A DNA stretch of 64,000 nucleotides from Candidatus Tanganyikabacteria bacterium (GCA_016867265.1 VGJW01000002.1:1-64000), one strand, 5' to 3'; shown: positions 8,866 through 17,064, counted from the stretch's first letter. Program-made: numbers and translations. Notes: a model not told the origin generated them from the letters alone.

Positions 8866-9339
8866 GTGATCGTCTTGCCCGCCTCGCTCAACTTCGACTG
8901 GCTGACTGGCCGCGACCCGCGTGTCCGCGAGGCCATCGCCGTCCGCTGGGCAGTCTTCGTCGAGGAGCAGGGCTTGCCGGCCGATGAAGAGGTCGACGAG
9001 TGGGACGGTATCTGCGACCACCTGGTGGCGACGCTTGACGGTGCCGTCGTCGGGACGGCCCGCCTGGTGCCTCAGGACGCCCACACGGTGCGGATTGGCC
9101 GTGTTGCCGTGCGTCGTGAGGCCCGCCACCAAGGGGTGGCGACGCGCCTGATGCTTCGGTGCGAGGCACGGGCTGCCGACCAGGGGCGCGAGGTCGTGAG
9201 GCTCTCGGCCCAGTGGGGCGTGGTCAGCTTCTACGAGCAACTGGGCTATGTCGTGACCGGCGATCCCTACGTCGAGGCGGGTCTGGTCCATGTTGCGATG
9301 ACCAAGCGGATCGACCCGCAGCAGGGTTCGATCGTTTAG
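8866..9339 (+). CDS. GNAT-family N-acetyltransferase (ElaA-like)
   Basis: The 157-residue protein begins with the segment typical of ElaA-type GNAT enzymes (VRWAVFVEEQGLPADEEVDE). It continues with the acetyl-CoA-binding motif A region (IGRVAVRREARHQGVATRLM, followed by a helix). The C-terminal WGVVSFYEQLGYV is the usual GNAT closing motif. The enzyme would transfer an acetyl group from acetyl-CoA to an amine, but the acceptor cannot be inferred. The start is GTG, 7 bases after the ccdA stop, so it may share its transcript. Confidence 0.82.
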   Translation: MIVLPASLNFDWLTGRDPRVREAIAVRWAVFVEEQGLPADEEVDEWDGICDHLVATLDGAVVGTARLVPQDAHTVRIGRVAVRREARHQGVATRLMLRCEARAADQGREVVRLSAQWGVVSFYEQLGYVVTGDPYVEAGLVHVAMTKRIDPQQGSIV

Positions 9340-9443
9340 GCGGGGCTTCGCTGAAGCTTAACCCTGCCTTCGCAAGTGGCGCCGCGCCGTCGCCGATATC
9401 TTCTCCAAGTGGTTCCCGAACCGATTGCCTACGGAGAGTCCCG

Positions 9444-10058
9444 ATGTTTCCGAACCGACGTTCACTGGTTGGCCTGCTCGCGACTGCGGCCATGGCTTCC
9501 AGCCTCGTCCTCTCCGGATGCGGCACCCGCGTCGGCTCGACCGGTGATCCCAACGAGGAGGATCCCCCCGCGCCGACCCAGCCGGCTCCGGCACCCTCGA
9601 CCGCTCCCGGTGCGCCCTTGCCCGGGCTGCCTTCGCCCGGCCAGCCCGACCCCGGCCTCCCCGCCGTCCCGGTCCAACCTGCTCCCGGTGTCAAACTGCT
9701 CGTCTCCCAGAAGATCTTCAAGGCCGAGCTCCTGGGCTGGTTCTCCAAGCCCTACATTGAGGTCATGGTGACCAACCCCGGTCAGTCCACGCTCAGCGGC
9801 ACGCTGGCGATCAACTTCACCAAGAAGGGCGAGTCCACCGGCGACGACCAGACGCGGTCCGTCTCTCTCGGTGGCAACCAGACGCAGACGATCCGCATCT
9901 CGGCCATCAAGGGCAATCCCGATGGTGCCCGCTTCTCCGTCACCACCGACACCCCGGCCTCTGCGCCTGCGGGCTACGGCAGCGGCTATGGCTACGGCAG
10001 CGGCTATGGGTCGCAGCCCTATGGCGCCGCGCCCCAGGGGAGCACCTACCGCTATTGA
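9444..10058 (+). CDS. Lipoprotein with Pro-rich linker and beta-sandwich-like domain
   Basis: The 204-residue precursor has a positively charged N-terminus, a hydrophobic stretch and the lipobox LSGC (C26), so it should be anchored to a membrane. A linker of Pro, Ala and Gly covers about residues 33-85. Residues 85-165 form a beta-rich domain (VMVTNPGQSTLSGTLAINF) that is clearly related to the next gene. The C-terminus ends in short Tyr/Gly repeats. The ATG at 9444 follows a GGAGAG ribosome binding site; longer readings upstream overlap the acetyltransferase gene. The function is unknown. Confidence 0.78.
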   Translation: MFPNRRSLVGLLATAAMASSLVLSGCGTRVGSTGDPNEEDPPAPTQPAPAPSTAPGAPLPGLPSPGQPDPGLPAVPVQPAPGVKLLVSQKIFKAELLGWFSKPYIEVMVTNPGQSTLSGTLAINFTKKGESTGDDQTRSVSLGGNQTQTIRISAIKGNPDGARFSVTTDTPASAPAGYGSGYGYGSGYGSQPYGAAPQGSTYRY

Positions 10059-10181
10059 CCTTGCGCGACACGACGGGCTTCGCCGGGCTTCGACGCCGTG
10101 GCGGGGCCTGTTGCATTTGGGGCGTCCCTTCTCGGAGTCTCATCCCCATGCTTAAATCTCCCTTAGTCGAATTTTTGCCGA

Positions 10182-10214
10182 AAAGACGCAAGACCCCCTC
10201 TCCAAGGGGCCGAT
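10182..10214 (+). promoter_or_regulatory. AAAGACGCAAGA box with a CGATAA element downstream
   Basis: AAAGACGCAAGA (10182-10193) is preceded by a T-run and followed after 17 bases by CGATAA. A near-identical box with CGAT 16 bases downstream lies before the subtilase gene at 23223-23254. The spacing suits a two-part promoter used by an alternative sigma factor. An RNA leader element is the other option. The remainder of the roughly 205-base gap 10059-10263 holds nothing else I recognise. Confidence 0.4.
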
Positions 10215-10263
10215 AACCCAACCATCACAGGCGCAGGGCCTGGAAGCACTGGAGGGAACCCCG

Positions 10264-10923
10264 ATGTCGAAGCGGATGCTGCGGATGGTCGCCGTCCTCG
10301 GAGCACTCATGCTGACCGGGTGCGGCGGTACCGACACCTATGTCGATCCCGGCCTGGGCAACTCGCCCACTTACCCGTCCGATCCGGGAAGCAGCTACCC
10401 CTCGAATCCGAGCTACCCCTCGAACCCGAGCTACCCCTCGAACCCGAGCTATCCCTCGAACCCGGCCGTTCCGGCGACTCCGCCTTCCGCAACCGTGGTC
10501 TCGAAGTCCCGGACCACGGGTTTCCTCTACCTCTTCGGTCGGAAGATGAAGGCCCAGATCCAGGTGTCGAACCCCGGCCAGGCGATGTCCTCGGCCACGC
10601 TGACGATCACCTTCATGAAGGGTGGCCAGACGGTCGAGACCATGACGCAGACCCTTGACCTCGCTCCCGGCGAGAATCGGCAGGTCGAGGTTATGTCGAC
10701 CAAGGCCGCCGACGATGTCAGTGCCTACGCGACCTCGAGTGGCGGCGGGGCCGGTGGCTATCCCACCCCGGTGGGTGGCTATCCCGGTGGCGGCAGCTAT
10801 GGGGGTGGCACCGGCTACGGCAATGGCGGCAGCTACGGTGGTGGCACCGGGTATGGCAACGGCGGCAGCTATGGCGGAGGCACCGGTTACGGCAACGGTT
10901 ACGGCAACGGTTACGGACGCTAA
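10264..10923 (+). CDS. Repeat-rich lipoprotein, paralogue of the preceding lipoprotein
   Basis: The 219-residue precursor has the lipobox LTGC (C20). A spacer built from four SYPSNP hexapeptide repeats follows. The central beta-rich domain (QIQVSNPGQAMSSATLTITF) aligns with the domain of the upstream protein. The C-terminus has three 12-residue Gly/Tyr repeats (GGSYGGGTGYGN type). Such tails often mediate wall or surface association. The ribosome binding site GGAGGGAAC precedes the ATG. The protein is probably surface-exposed and its function is unknown. Confidence 0.78.
   Translation: MSKRMLRMVAVLGALMLTGCGGTDTYVDPGLGNSPTYPSDPGSSYPSNPSYPSNPSYPSNPSYPSNPAVPATPPSATVVSKSRTTGFLYLFGRKMKAQIQVSNPGQAMSSATLTITFMKGGQTVETMTQTLDLAPGENRQVEVMSTKAADDVSAYATSSGGGAGGYPTPVGGYPGGGSYGGGTGYGNGGSYGGGTGYGNGGSYGGGTGYGNGYGNGYGR
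10393..10464 (+). repeat. Four 18-bp tandem repeats inside a lipoprotein gene
   Basis: The unit AGCTACCCCTCGAACCCG occurs four times with two single-base differences and encodes SYPSNP. The array keeps frame, so copy-number change would lengthen or shorten the spacer without disrupting the gene. Confidence 0.9.
10789..10896 (+). repeat. Three 36-bp tandem repeats encoding Gly/Tyr-rich units
   Basis: Three near-identical 36-base units begin GGCGGCAGCTA and end in GGCAAT or GGCAAC. Each encodes a 12-residue Gly-Ser-Tyr block. Two 12-base partial units (GGTTACGGCAAC type) follow before the stop codon. Confidence 0.88.
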
Positions 10924-10938
10924 GCCCCAGGCGCGGCC

Positions 10939-11628
10939 TTGACCTCGCGTCGCGGAAGCCTCGGGCAGGAAGCTGGTTGGACCAGCCTCCTGCCCGTCGT
11001 CGTGCTGCTCGGGACCATGGGGGCCGTCGCCTGCCTGCATGGCCTGATCGTGCTCGATCCGATGGGCGCCACGGCCTTGCTCGGCCATGCCCTCGATCGG
11101 GTGACATGCCGTCAGGTCGCCCCCCTGCTCGCGGCACTCGTCGTAGCGGCCGAGTCGGCATCGGCCCTTGCGGGCGCGATGGTCGTGATGGCGCTGCAGG
11201 AGGGCTGGGCCGCCCTGCGCTTGCTGGGCCGTGAACCGTGGACATGGTGGGGGCCTTCCGCGCTACTCCGGGGCGGCCGTGAGGGGGCCTTGCTGACGGC
11301 TGCCGGGTTCCTCGCCTTCGTGGCGGGTGGCGGCATCGTGCTCGCGCTCCTCGGTCGTTCCGTCGAGCCTTGGTTGGGCGCTTTCGTTCGGCCGGCCTTG
11401 CTTCCTGACGTCGTGCTCGGCATTTTCAAGGGGGCCGTGCTCGGCTGCGGTATCCAGGCTCTGGCTTTCGGTGTCGGCCTGCGGTCGGTCCGCGAACTCG
11501 AGCGGGGCGGCGGTCCCGGCGGGGATGCCGCCGTGGGCGGGGCAGCGGGCGTGGCGGTCGTTCACGCCTTGATGTTCCTCGCCGTCGCCGAAGCCGTCTG
11601 GGTCCTGCTCGTGGAGAGCGGGTCGTGA
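10939..11628 (+). CDS. MlaE/YrbE-like permease, first of two
   Basis: The 229-residue protein has about five hydrophobic segments in the MlaE order, with an ESASALAGAMVVMALQE stretch where the family has its conserved coupling region. It is divergent and no single motif is decisive. The call depends strongly on context: it is translationally coupled to a second permease (GTGA overlap), which is coupled to an MlaF-like ATPase, followed by an MCE protein. MlaE permeases move phospholipids between membranes. The TTG start has only a weak ribosome binding site, so the true start is uncertain by a few residues. Confidence 0.68.
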   Translation: MTSRRGSLGQEAGWTSLLPVVVLLGTMGAVACLHGLIVLDPMGATALLGHALDRVTCRQVAPLLAALVVAAESASALAGAMVVMALQEGWAALRLLGREPWTWWGPSALLRGGREGALLTAAGFLAFVAGGGIVLALLGRSVEPWLGAFVRPALLPDVVLGIFKGAVLGCGIQALAFGVGLRSVRELERGGGPGGDAAVGGAAGVAVVHALMFLAVAEAVWVLLVESGS

Positions 11629-12314
11629 GTCGCCTCGACCCACGGGAGGGGATGCTGGTCGCTTCGGCGCGCGTGGCCGTGCACGCATTCCGTCATTCGG
11701 TGTTGCCCGTGATGCTGCTGTCCGCCTTGCTTGCCTTGGCGCTCACGGTGCTGGCCATCCGTCCCTTTCTGACCTTGGGGGTGCCGGCCAAGATTGGCGC
11801 ACTCGAGGGCCGGTTGTTCATCGACGAGTTGATGCCGCTGCTCGCGACGGCCCTTGCGACGGCGCGCTGGGGCACGGCGCGCACGGCCGAGGCGGCGATG
11901 ATGCAGCACGGCGGGCAACGGGACGTCCTGCGCCTGCTCGGTCATTCATTGGCCACCCGCTTGTACCTGCCGGGCGTCCTCGGCCTGGTCATGGCCTTGC
12001 CCGCGCTGACGATATGGGCCATTTGGGCGGCTTTCCTCACGGCGGCATTGGCGGCAAGGTGGCATGCGGGCCTGCCGCTCGATCTGTTCTGGTCTGAGGT
12101 GGATCGGGTTGCCACACCGTCGGACTTGCTCCTTGCCTTGGTCAAGGGGATGGTCTTCGGGGTCGCGATTGCTGTTCTGACGACTCGGGCCGGGCTTGGG
12201 GCCGCGCCGGGGCCTCGCGGACTCGCCGCGGCCGTGACCAAGGGCGTCGTGCGCACGACCTGGCTGGTGGGCGTGGCCAATCTCCTGCTGACTTGGGGCT
12301 GGACGGCGCGATGA
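11625..12314 (+). CDS. MlaE/YrbE-like permease, second of two
   Basis: The 229-residue protein has the same length as the gene before it and a similar membrane layout (helices near 25-50, 110-145 and 170-220). It contains an IDELMPLLATALATARWGTA stretch equivalent to the E-rich coupling region of MlaE. The sequence is clearly different from the first permease, so the pair could form a heterodimer rather than the MlaE homodimer of Escherichia coli. It begins with GTG overlapping the upstream stop and ends overlapping the ATPase start (ATGA). Confidence 0.65.
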   Translation: MSRLDPREGMLVASARVAVHAFRHSVLPVMLLSALLALALTVLAIRPFLTLGVPAKIGALEGRLFIDELMPLLATALATARWGTARTAEAAMMQHGGQRDVLRLLGHSLATRLYLPGVLGLVMALPALTIWAIWAAFLTAALAARWHAGLPLDLFWSEVDRVATPSDLLLALVKGMVFGVAIAVLTTRAGLGAAPGPRGLAAAVTKGVVRTTWLVGVANLLLTWGWTAR

Positions 12315-13018
12315 ACGGGGACATCTTGCTCGAGGTCCGCGGCGTGAGCCTGCTCGCCGGTGGGCGCATCCTTGCGGACGACGTTGACCTCGCGGTCCGG
12401 GCTTCGGAGCGGGTTTGCCTCGTGGGGCCATCGGGTGCGGGCAAGTCGGTACTCCTGAAGACGGTCATCGGTGCCATGCGGCCTGCTCGTGGCGAGATTC
12501 GCCTGCTGGGCGGCGAGCCGGCCATCCTCCCCGAGGGTATCGCCCGGCAGTTGGGCATGGCCTTCCAGGATGGTGCGCTCTTTCCTTCGATGACCGTCGG
12601 CGAGAACGTTGCCTTGCCGCTGGAGTTGGCTGGCCTCGCGAGCGAGGTTCGCAACAGGGTGCCCGAGGTGCTCCGTCGCGTCGGCCTCGATGATGCTTCC
12701 GATCGCCGGCCCATGGATCTGTCGGGCGGCATGCGCAAGCGTGCCGGACTCGCCCGTGCGCTGGTCATGAGACCGCGGTTGCTCTTGCTGGACGAACCGA
12801 CCAGCGGACTGGACCCGGTCACGGCCCGGGACATGGCCGAGGTCGTGGCGGATGCCGCCGAGGATGCGGGTCTGCTCGTCGTCACCCACGATCCGGTGCT
12901 CGTGGCACGCCTTGGGGAGCGGGTCCTGGTCCTCGAGGGAGGACGGCTGCGGCCGTCGGCGGATGACCCATGGTGGCAGGCTTTCCTCGCGGCAAGTCAT
13001 GCCGGACCGCCGTGCTAG
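12311..13018 (+). CDS. MlaF-like ABC transporter ATP-binding protein
   Basis: The 235-residue protein contains all ABC ATPase motifs: Walker A GPSGAGKS (K45), Q-loop FQDGALF, signature LSGGMRKRAGLARAL, Walker B LLLLDEP and the switch histidine in VVTHD. The MRKR after the signature is typical of the MlaF subfamily. It would power lipid transfer by the two permeases upstream together with the MCE protein downstream. The ATG at 12311 overlaps the permease stop by four bases. Confidence 0.88.
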   Translation: MNGDILLEVRGVSLLAGGRILADDVDLAVRASERVCLVGPSGAGKSVLLKTVIGAMRPARGEIRLLGGEPAILPEGIARQLGMAFQDGALFPSMTVGENVALPLELAGLASEVRNRVPEVLRRVGLDDASDRRPMDLSGGMRKRAGLARALVMRPRLLLLDEPTSGLDPVTARDMAEVVADAAEDAGLLVVTHDPVLVARLGERVLVLEGGRLRPSADDPWWQAFLAASHAGPPC

Positions 13019-13021
13019 ACT
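13016..13021 (+). promoter_or_regulatory. Candidate internal -10 element (TAGACT) before the MCE gene
   Basis: TAGACT, preceded by GTGC, overlaps the ATPase stop codon and ends 7 bases before the ATG at 13029. This fits a leaderless internal promoter. Confidence 0.45.
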
Positions 13022-13028
13022 GCCGCTG

Positions 13029-13907
13029 ATGCTCCGCGATTGGCGACACCTGACCCCGTGGCGCGGGGGGCTGTTGGCCATGGCCCTGACGCTGGCTGCA
13101 GGCGTGGCCTTGTGGTTCGGTCTCTCACCGGGCAGCTCGCTCGGGGGGATGCGCGTGACGGCGCGATTTACCGACGTCACCGGATTGCCCCGGGACGGCG
13201 TCGTCCAGTTGGGCGGCGTCCCCGTGGGCAGGGTCGTCGGCCTCTCCTGGCGGGACGGAGCTGCCGAGGTCGCCATGGTTCTCGATCGGCGGCTGGCCTT
13301 GCCTCGGGATACCGAGGCCGTCCTGAGGGCCCGAAGTCTTCTGGGCGAGCGATTCATCGATCTGCGTCCCGGTGCACGTCCCGATCGGCCCCTCCGGGAT
13401 GGCGACCTTCTGGAGCGGACTCGTCGCACGCCGGACCTGGACAGCCTGTTGGGTGCCCTGCCGGAAGCGTCGGTCGAGGGGCTTGCAGAGGGTGTCACGG
13501 GGACCGTCGTCGAGATGCGCCAACTGGTCCGGCGCCTCGATGCCACGCTCGATCGGGTCGATGGGACGCTGGCAGCCGTGGAACGCCTCTCGGTGGATAC
13601 CGGCAAGGACGTCGGCGCCTTGCGCCAGATGGCCGAGGAACTGCGTCCCGGACTGCAGGGTACGCTCAGGGATACGGGTCGTGCGGCGCGTACGCTGGAT
13701 CGGGTTCTTGACCGCGAGGTCTCGGCGTTCCTTGCCGAGAGTACCCGGACGGTCCACAGGCTCGACAAGCTGTCCTTGCGCCTGGACGGGACGCTGGTTC
13801 GTCTCGATCCGGTCCTGGACCAGGCGAAGGAGGTGGTCGACCCCGACTACCTGCGGCGCCTCTTCCGCGAGGAGGGCGTCCGGGTCCACGTCGCGCCGTT
13901 TCGCTGA
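13029..13907 (+). CDS. MlaD-like MCE domain lipid-transfer protein
   Basis: The 292-residue protein has one N-terminal membrane anchor (about residues 13-31) followed by an MCE domain (about 42-115) with the usual VTARFTDVTGLPRDGVVQLGG opening (FTDVTGLPRDGVVQLGG core) and VGRVVGL. The remainder is helical with spaced leucines and arginines (RQLVRRLDATLDRVDGTLAA), like the coiled segments that extend from MCE rings. It should bind lipid outside the inner membrane and work with the MlaF- and MlaE-like proteins encoded upstream. No separate outer-membrane lipoprotein partner is visible nearby. Confidence 0.85.
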   Translation: MLRDWRHLTPWRGGLLAMALTLAAGVALWFGLSPGSSLGGMRVTARFTDVTGLPRDGVVQLGGVPVGRVVGLSWRDGAAEVAMVLDRRLALPRDTEAVLRARSLLGERFIDLRPGARPDRPLRDGDLLERTRRTPDLDSLLGALPEASVEGLAEGVTGTVVEMRQLVRRLDATLDRVDGTLAAVERLSVDTGKDVGALRQMAEELRPGLQGTLRDTGRAARTLDRVLDREVSAFLAESTRTVHRLDKLSLRLDGTLVRLDPVLDQAKEVVDPDYLRRLFREEGVRVHVAPFR

Positions 13908-13919
13908 TCCGGACTGACG

Positions 13920-14453
13920 TCAGTAGTCGATGCGCAACCTCGGCTGGGTGGCATCACGCTCGGCCGTGGCTTGGGCCGCTTGCCATGCCTCCCACGCTCC
14001 CAGTCCCCAAGGAACCATCGCGGCGAGCATGCCGAGGGCAGAACCGGGCAACAGGCTGCCATCGGCGCCCACGAAGCGGCCGGTGAACAGGGCTTGGCTT
14101 GCAAGGCCGACAAAGGCCCCGCTGGCCACAGTCACGCCGGCGACCGTCCAGCCCCGTCCTTGCTGGCCAAGCCAGATCTGTCCGCCCCCCGGCAAGGCCA
14201 TACCCATGCCCATGGCAATCCAAGGGTTGGGTACCGTCGCGAGGGCGATGGTGTCACGGGGCACCTTGACGATACCCGATGCCGTGACGACCTCGAGGGT
14301 GCTCTCGTCCTGCTTCTGGATGCGCCCCTCCAACCGGGTACCGTTGCGGAGATACAGGGTCTCGGCGCACGCAGGGCCGGCGTGCAGCAGCACCGGCGAG
14401 ACCATCAGGCTCGCCAGCGACACGACGGGGAGGGACTTGGAAAGGGATGGCAC
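13920..14453 (-). CDS. Sec-exported small membrane protein of unknown function
   Basis: The 177-residue protein has a signal peptide ending near GPACA. A short beta-rich segment follows (LYLRNGTRLEGRIQKQDEST, then a VPRDTIALA strand), resembling SH3-like 'LRNG' domains. Two or three hydrophobic segments follow, including a glycine-rich PGGGQIWLGQQGRG loop. The GTG start at 14453 has a GAGGAA ribosome binding site and lies 8 bases after the glcE-like stop, so it belongs to that operon. No function can be assigned. Confidence 0.65.
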   Translation of the reverse strand: MPSLSKSLPVVSLASLMVSPVLLHAGPACAETLYLRNGTRLEGRIQKQDESTLEVVTASGIVKVPRDTIALATVPNPWIAMGMGMALPGGGQIWLGQQGRGWTVAGVTVASGAFVGLASQALFTGRFVGADGSLLPGSALGMLAAMVPWGLGAWEAWQAAQATAERDATQPRLRIDY

Positions 14454-14461
14454 GGGATTCC

Positions 14462-15652
14462 TCACGCCAGACACCCGGGCAAGGCGTCCGGGTTCATGAT
14501 GTCGTCCGGATCGCAGGTTCGCTTGAGGGCCAGGCCCAAGCCGCCATCCGACCGGGCCGGCCCTTGCTGGCCCGCCCCCGGGCCGGCGACGATCTGCCAC
14601 AGGCCTCCGCCCGCCTCGACCCAGTTGCCGATCGGCGGAACCGGCATGTCGGGGTCGCCCCACAGGGCAAGGTCCAGGCGGCCCCTGCCGGGATCTCCCG
14701 AGAAGGTCCAGCGTCGCCCGTGGGCCTTCTTCGTTGCCAACCAATCGGCAAGGGTCTGAAGCGTCGGGACGATCCGCGAAGGCAGCACGGCGAGGGACCA
14801 CGCCACCCTCGGGGGAGCCGGATCCGCCCAGAGGGGGCCGAGGTTCCGGGGGCGACAGGGTGCAGTCTCCGAGGCCGTACCGGATACGGGCCACTGTGCC
14901 GAAACGGCCCGGACGACGGACGAAGCGCCCTCGATGCCGGCAAGCAGCCTCCAGGAGAGGGGGGTGCCCCACGGTTGCCCCTCCGCAGGTTGCCACGCGA
15001 GGGCATCTTCCCGGGTGGAACTCGCCGAGGTGATGCGGAGCCACGTCAGGGGCGCTTGCCACCACGGCTGCAAGGCCTCTGCCAGAGCCGCGGCGTCTTT
15101 GCCCTCCTGTCGGAACTCGACCCACGCCTCGGGTGACGGCGCAACCTTGAAAGTCACGGACAACAGCAGGCCCAGGGTGCCTCGGCTGCCGCACCACAGC
15201 CGGACTGCGTCATACCCGGCGACGTTCTTGACGACCCGCGCCCCGATGCGTTGCGCCGTACCCGACCCGAGCACGGTGTCGGCACCCAGGACCCACGCGC
15301 GCGGCAGGTTGCGGCCGTGCAGGCGGGGGCCCGCACTGCCGTGGGCGACGAGGCCGCCGATGGTGCCGCCCTCGGGAGCATCGAGGGGCAGTGCCTGGCC
15401 TTCGATGGCGAGGCGATCGGCAAGTTCGGACACGGTCATGCCTGCTGGTGCCGTCACGATGAGGTCCTCAGGGTGGTGTAGCCATTCGCCTGCGCTCGCC
15501 AGGACCTGTATGCTCCGGCCCCGCGGGGTACCGGACAGGTGGCGAGTCCCCCCGCCCACCGGCCTGAGCACGGTGCGGGTGGCCCGGGCTTCCCGGATGA
15601 GGCGCACGGCGTCTTCCGGATGGGCGACCCGCAAGATGGCGTCGTCGTTCAT
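14462..15652 (-). CDS. GlcE-like FAD-binding subunit of a 2-hydroxyacid oxidase
   Basis: The 396-residue protein has the PCMH-type FAD-binding fold: LRPVGGGTRHLSG near the start, TVSELADRLAIEGQALPLDA, then GGTIGGLVAHGSAGP and the motif RIGARVVKNVAGYDAVRLWCGSRG-like segment (VVKNVAGYD core). These are the hallmarks of GlcE, which assists GlcD in oxidising glycolate or related 2-hydroxyacids. Its ATG overlaps the GlcD stop by four bases. No iron-sulfur GlcF gene follows, unlike in the Escherichia coli glc operon, so the electron acceptor is unclear. Confidence 0.82.
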   Translation of the reverse strand: MNDDAILRVAHPEDAVRLIREARATRTVLRPVGGGTRHLSGTPRGRSIQVLASAGEWLHHPEDLIVTAPAGMTVSELADRLAIEGQALPLDAPEGGTIGGLVAHGSAGPRLHGRNLPRAWVLGADTVLGSGTAQRIGARVVKNVAGYDAVRLWCGSRGTLGLLLSVTFKVAPSPEAWVEFRQEGKDAAALAEALQPWWQAPLTWLRITSASSTREDALAWQPAEGQPWGTPLSWRLLAGIEGASSVVRAVSAQWPVSGTASETAPCRPRNLGPLWADPAPPRVAWSLAVLPSRIVPTLQTLADWLATKKAHGRRWTFSGDPGRGRLDLALWGDPDMPVPPIGNWVEAGGGLWQIVAGPGAGQQGPARSDGGLGLALKRTCDPDDIMNPDALPGCLA

Positions 15653-17064
15653 CTCGGTTGGTCCTCAAGGCAGGGGCGGACCGGCAATGCCTTGTCGGGG
15701 TTCCATCTGCCCCACGGATCCCACGCCAGGCGGACGGCCTTTTGCCACGCCAGCGCATCGGCATCGAACATCTTCCCGAGCGCGGCACGCTTCTCGAGGC
15801 CGATGCCGTGTTCGCCTGTCAGGGTGCCCCCCATGGCCATGCACATGTCGAGGATGTCGAGACCCGCTTGCTCGACGGCACGGACCCGTTCCGGATCGGC
15901 TGCATCGAAGAGGACCACGGGGTGCAGGTTGCCATCGCCGGCGTGAAAGACGTTGGCGATGGCGAGGCCATGGCTGCGGCCGATTGCCGCGATCCGTTCC
16001 AGGGCCTCGGGCAGCAGGGACGGCCTGATCACGCCGTCCTGGATGATCTGGGCCGGGGCCAGCCGGCCCAGGGCGGCCACGGCCTTCTTGCGCGCCAGCC
16101 ACAAGCGCTCGCGTGCCGCAGGGTCCTGGGCCACCTGCACGGGGTCGGCACCCGCCTCGACCAGCATCTTCTCGAGGAGGCACGCCTCGGCCGCGACTTC
16201 GGGCGGGGTCCCGTCGAGTTCGATCAGCAGCAGGGCCGCGGCTTCTCGCGGCAACCCGGCGGCGAAGGCATCCTCGACGGCCGCGACGACCTGGCTGTCG
16301 ACCATCTCGAGGGCCGCGGGAAGAATGCCGCCCTTCAGGATGCGCCCGACCCCCTCGGCTGCGGCGCGCACCGTCGGGAAAGCCGCAAGGACCGTGTGCA
16401 GCGCCTGGGGACGAGGGACGAGCCTGACGGTCGCCTCGGCGAGGAAGCCGAGCGTTCCTTCACTGCCCGTGAAGACACCGAGCAGGTCGAGGCCGTGATC
16501 GAGGCCCGTGGGATGTCCGAGCTCCACGATGGAGCCATCGCCCCGGACGACGCGGGCGGCAAGGACATGCTGCACCGTCATCCCGTGCTTCAGCGTGTGG
16601 GGGCCTCCCGCGTTCTCTGCGATGTTGCCCCCGAGCGTGCACGTCGACTGGCTCGAGGGGTCCGGCGCAAAGGTCAGGCCGAGGGGGCGTACCATCGCGT
16701 CGAGGTGCGCATTGACCACGCCCGGTTGCACGACCGCGAGGCCATCCTGCGGGGAGAGGGTGAGGACCCGTCGCATGCCCGAGGTCAGGACGACGACGGC
16801 ATCCGGACTGGGCGTTGCGCCACCCGAGAGGCCCGTGCCCGCGCCACGTGGCGTGAGGCAGACGTCGTGCCGGGTCGCCCAGCGGCACAGCGTGACGAGG
16901 TCCCCGGTGGTCTCCGGCCGGACGACAGCGTGGGCCTTCGTACTGGCCAGCACATAGGCGTCACGGTCATAGGCCCGCGCGATCGCCGGGCCGGACAGGA
17001 CCTTGGCCGGCCCGAGGCAGCGGGTCAGCTCGGCGAGGGCTTTGGGGGAAGGGGGTGTCGGCAC
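15649..17064 (-). CDS. GlcD-like FAD-linked 2-hydroxyacid oxidase subunit
   Basis: The 471-residue protein matches GlcD and D-lactate dehydrogenase-type flavoproteins. The FAD-binding motifs are VCLTPRGAGTGLSGGATP and GGNIAENAGGPHTLKHG. The C-terminal half carries FHAGDGNLHP and the closing GGTLTGEHGIGLEKR, which position the flavin and substrate. The substrate (glycolate, D-lactate or another 2-hydroxyacid) cannot be settled by eye. The GTG start lies 6 bases after a TAGCAT hexamer, suggesting a leaderless transcript. It leads a three-gene operon with the GlcE-like protein and a small membrane protein. Confidence 0.87.
   Translation of the reverse strand: MPTPPSPKALAELTRCLGPAKVLSGPAIARAYDRDAYVLASTKAHAVVRPETTGDLVTLCRWATRHDVCLTPRGAGTGLSGGATPSPDAVVVLTSGMRRVLTLSPQDGLAVVQPGVVNAHLDAMVRPLGLTFAPDPSSQSTCTLGGNIAENAGGPHTLKHGMTVQHVLAARVVRGDGSIVELGHPTGLDHGLDLLGVFTGSEGTLGFLAEATVRLVPRPQALHTVLAAFPTVRAAAEGVGRILKGGILPAALEMVDSQVVAAVEDAFAAGLPREAAALLLIELDGTPPEVAAEACLLEKMLVEAGADPVQVAQDPAARERLWLARKKAVAALGRLAPAQIIQDGVIRPSLLPEALERIAAIGRSHGLAIANVFHAGDGNLHPVVLFDAADPERVRAVEQAGLDILDMCMAMGGTLTGEHGIGLEKRAALGKMFDADALAWQKAVRLAWDPWGRWNPDKALPVRPCLEDQPR

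Noticed and set aside
10141-10263. Cyclic-di-GMP (GEMM) riboswitch, because of the ACGCAAG sequence
   Set aside because: The other conserved parts of that RNA (the GGCAAACC side and the second stem with its loop receptor) are not present here or at 23223.
10393-10464. CRISPR or intergenic satellite repeat
   Set aside because: The four 18-bp units are back to back and encode SYPSNP in frame.
13920-15197. 425-residue minus-strand protein covering the GlcE region
   Set aside because: Its N-terminal part is the wrong frame of the GlcE-like gene. Only the last 177 codons, from GTG 14453 with signal peptide and ribosome binding site, form a credible gene.
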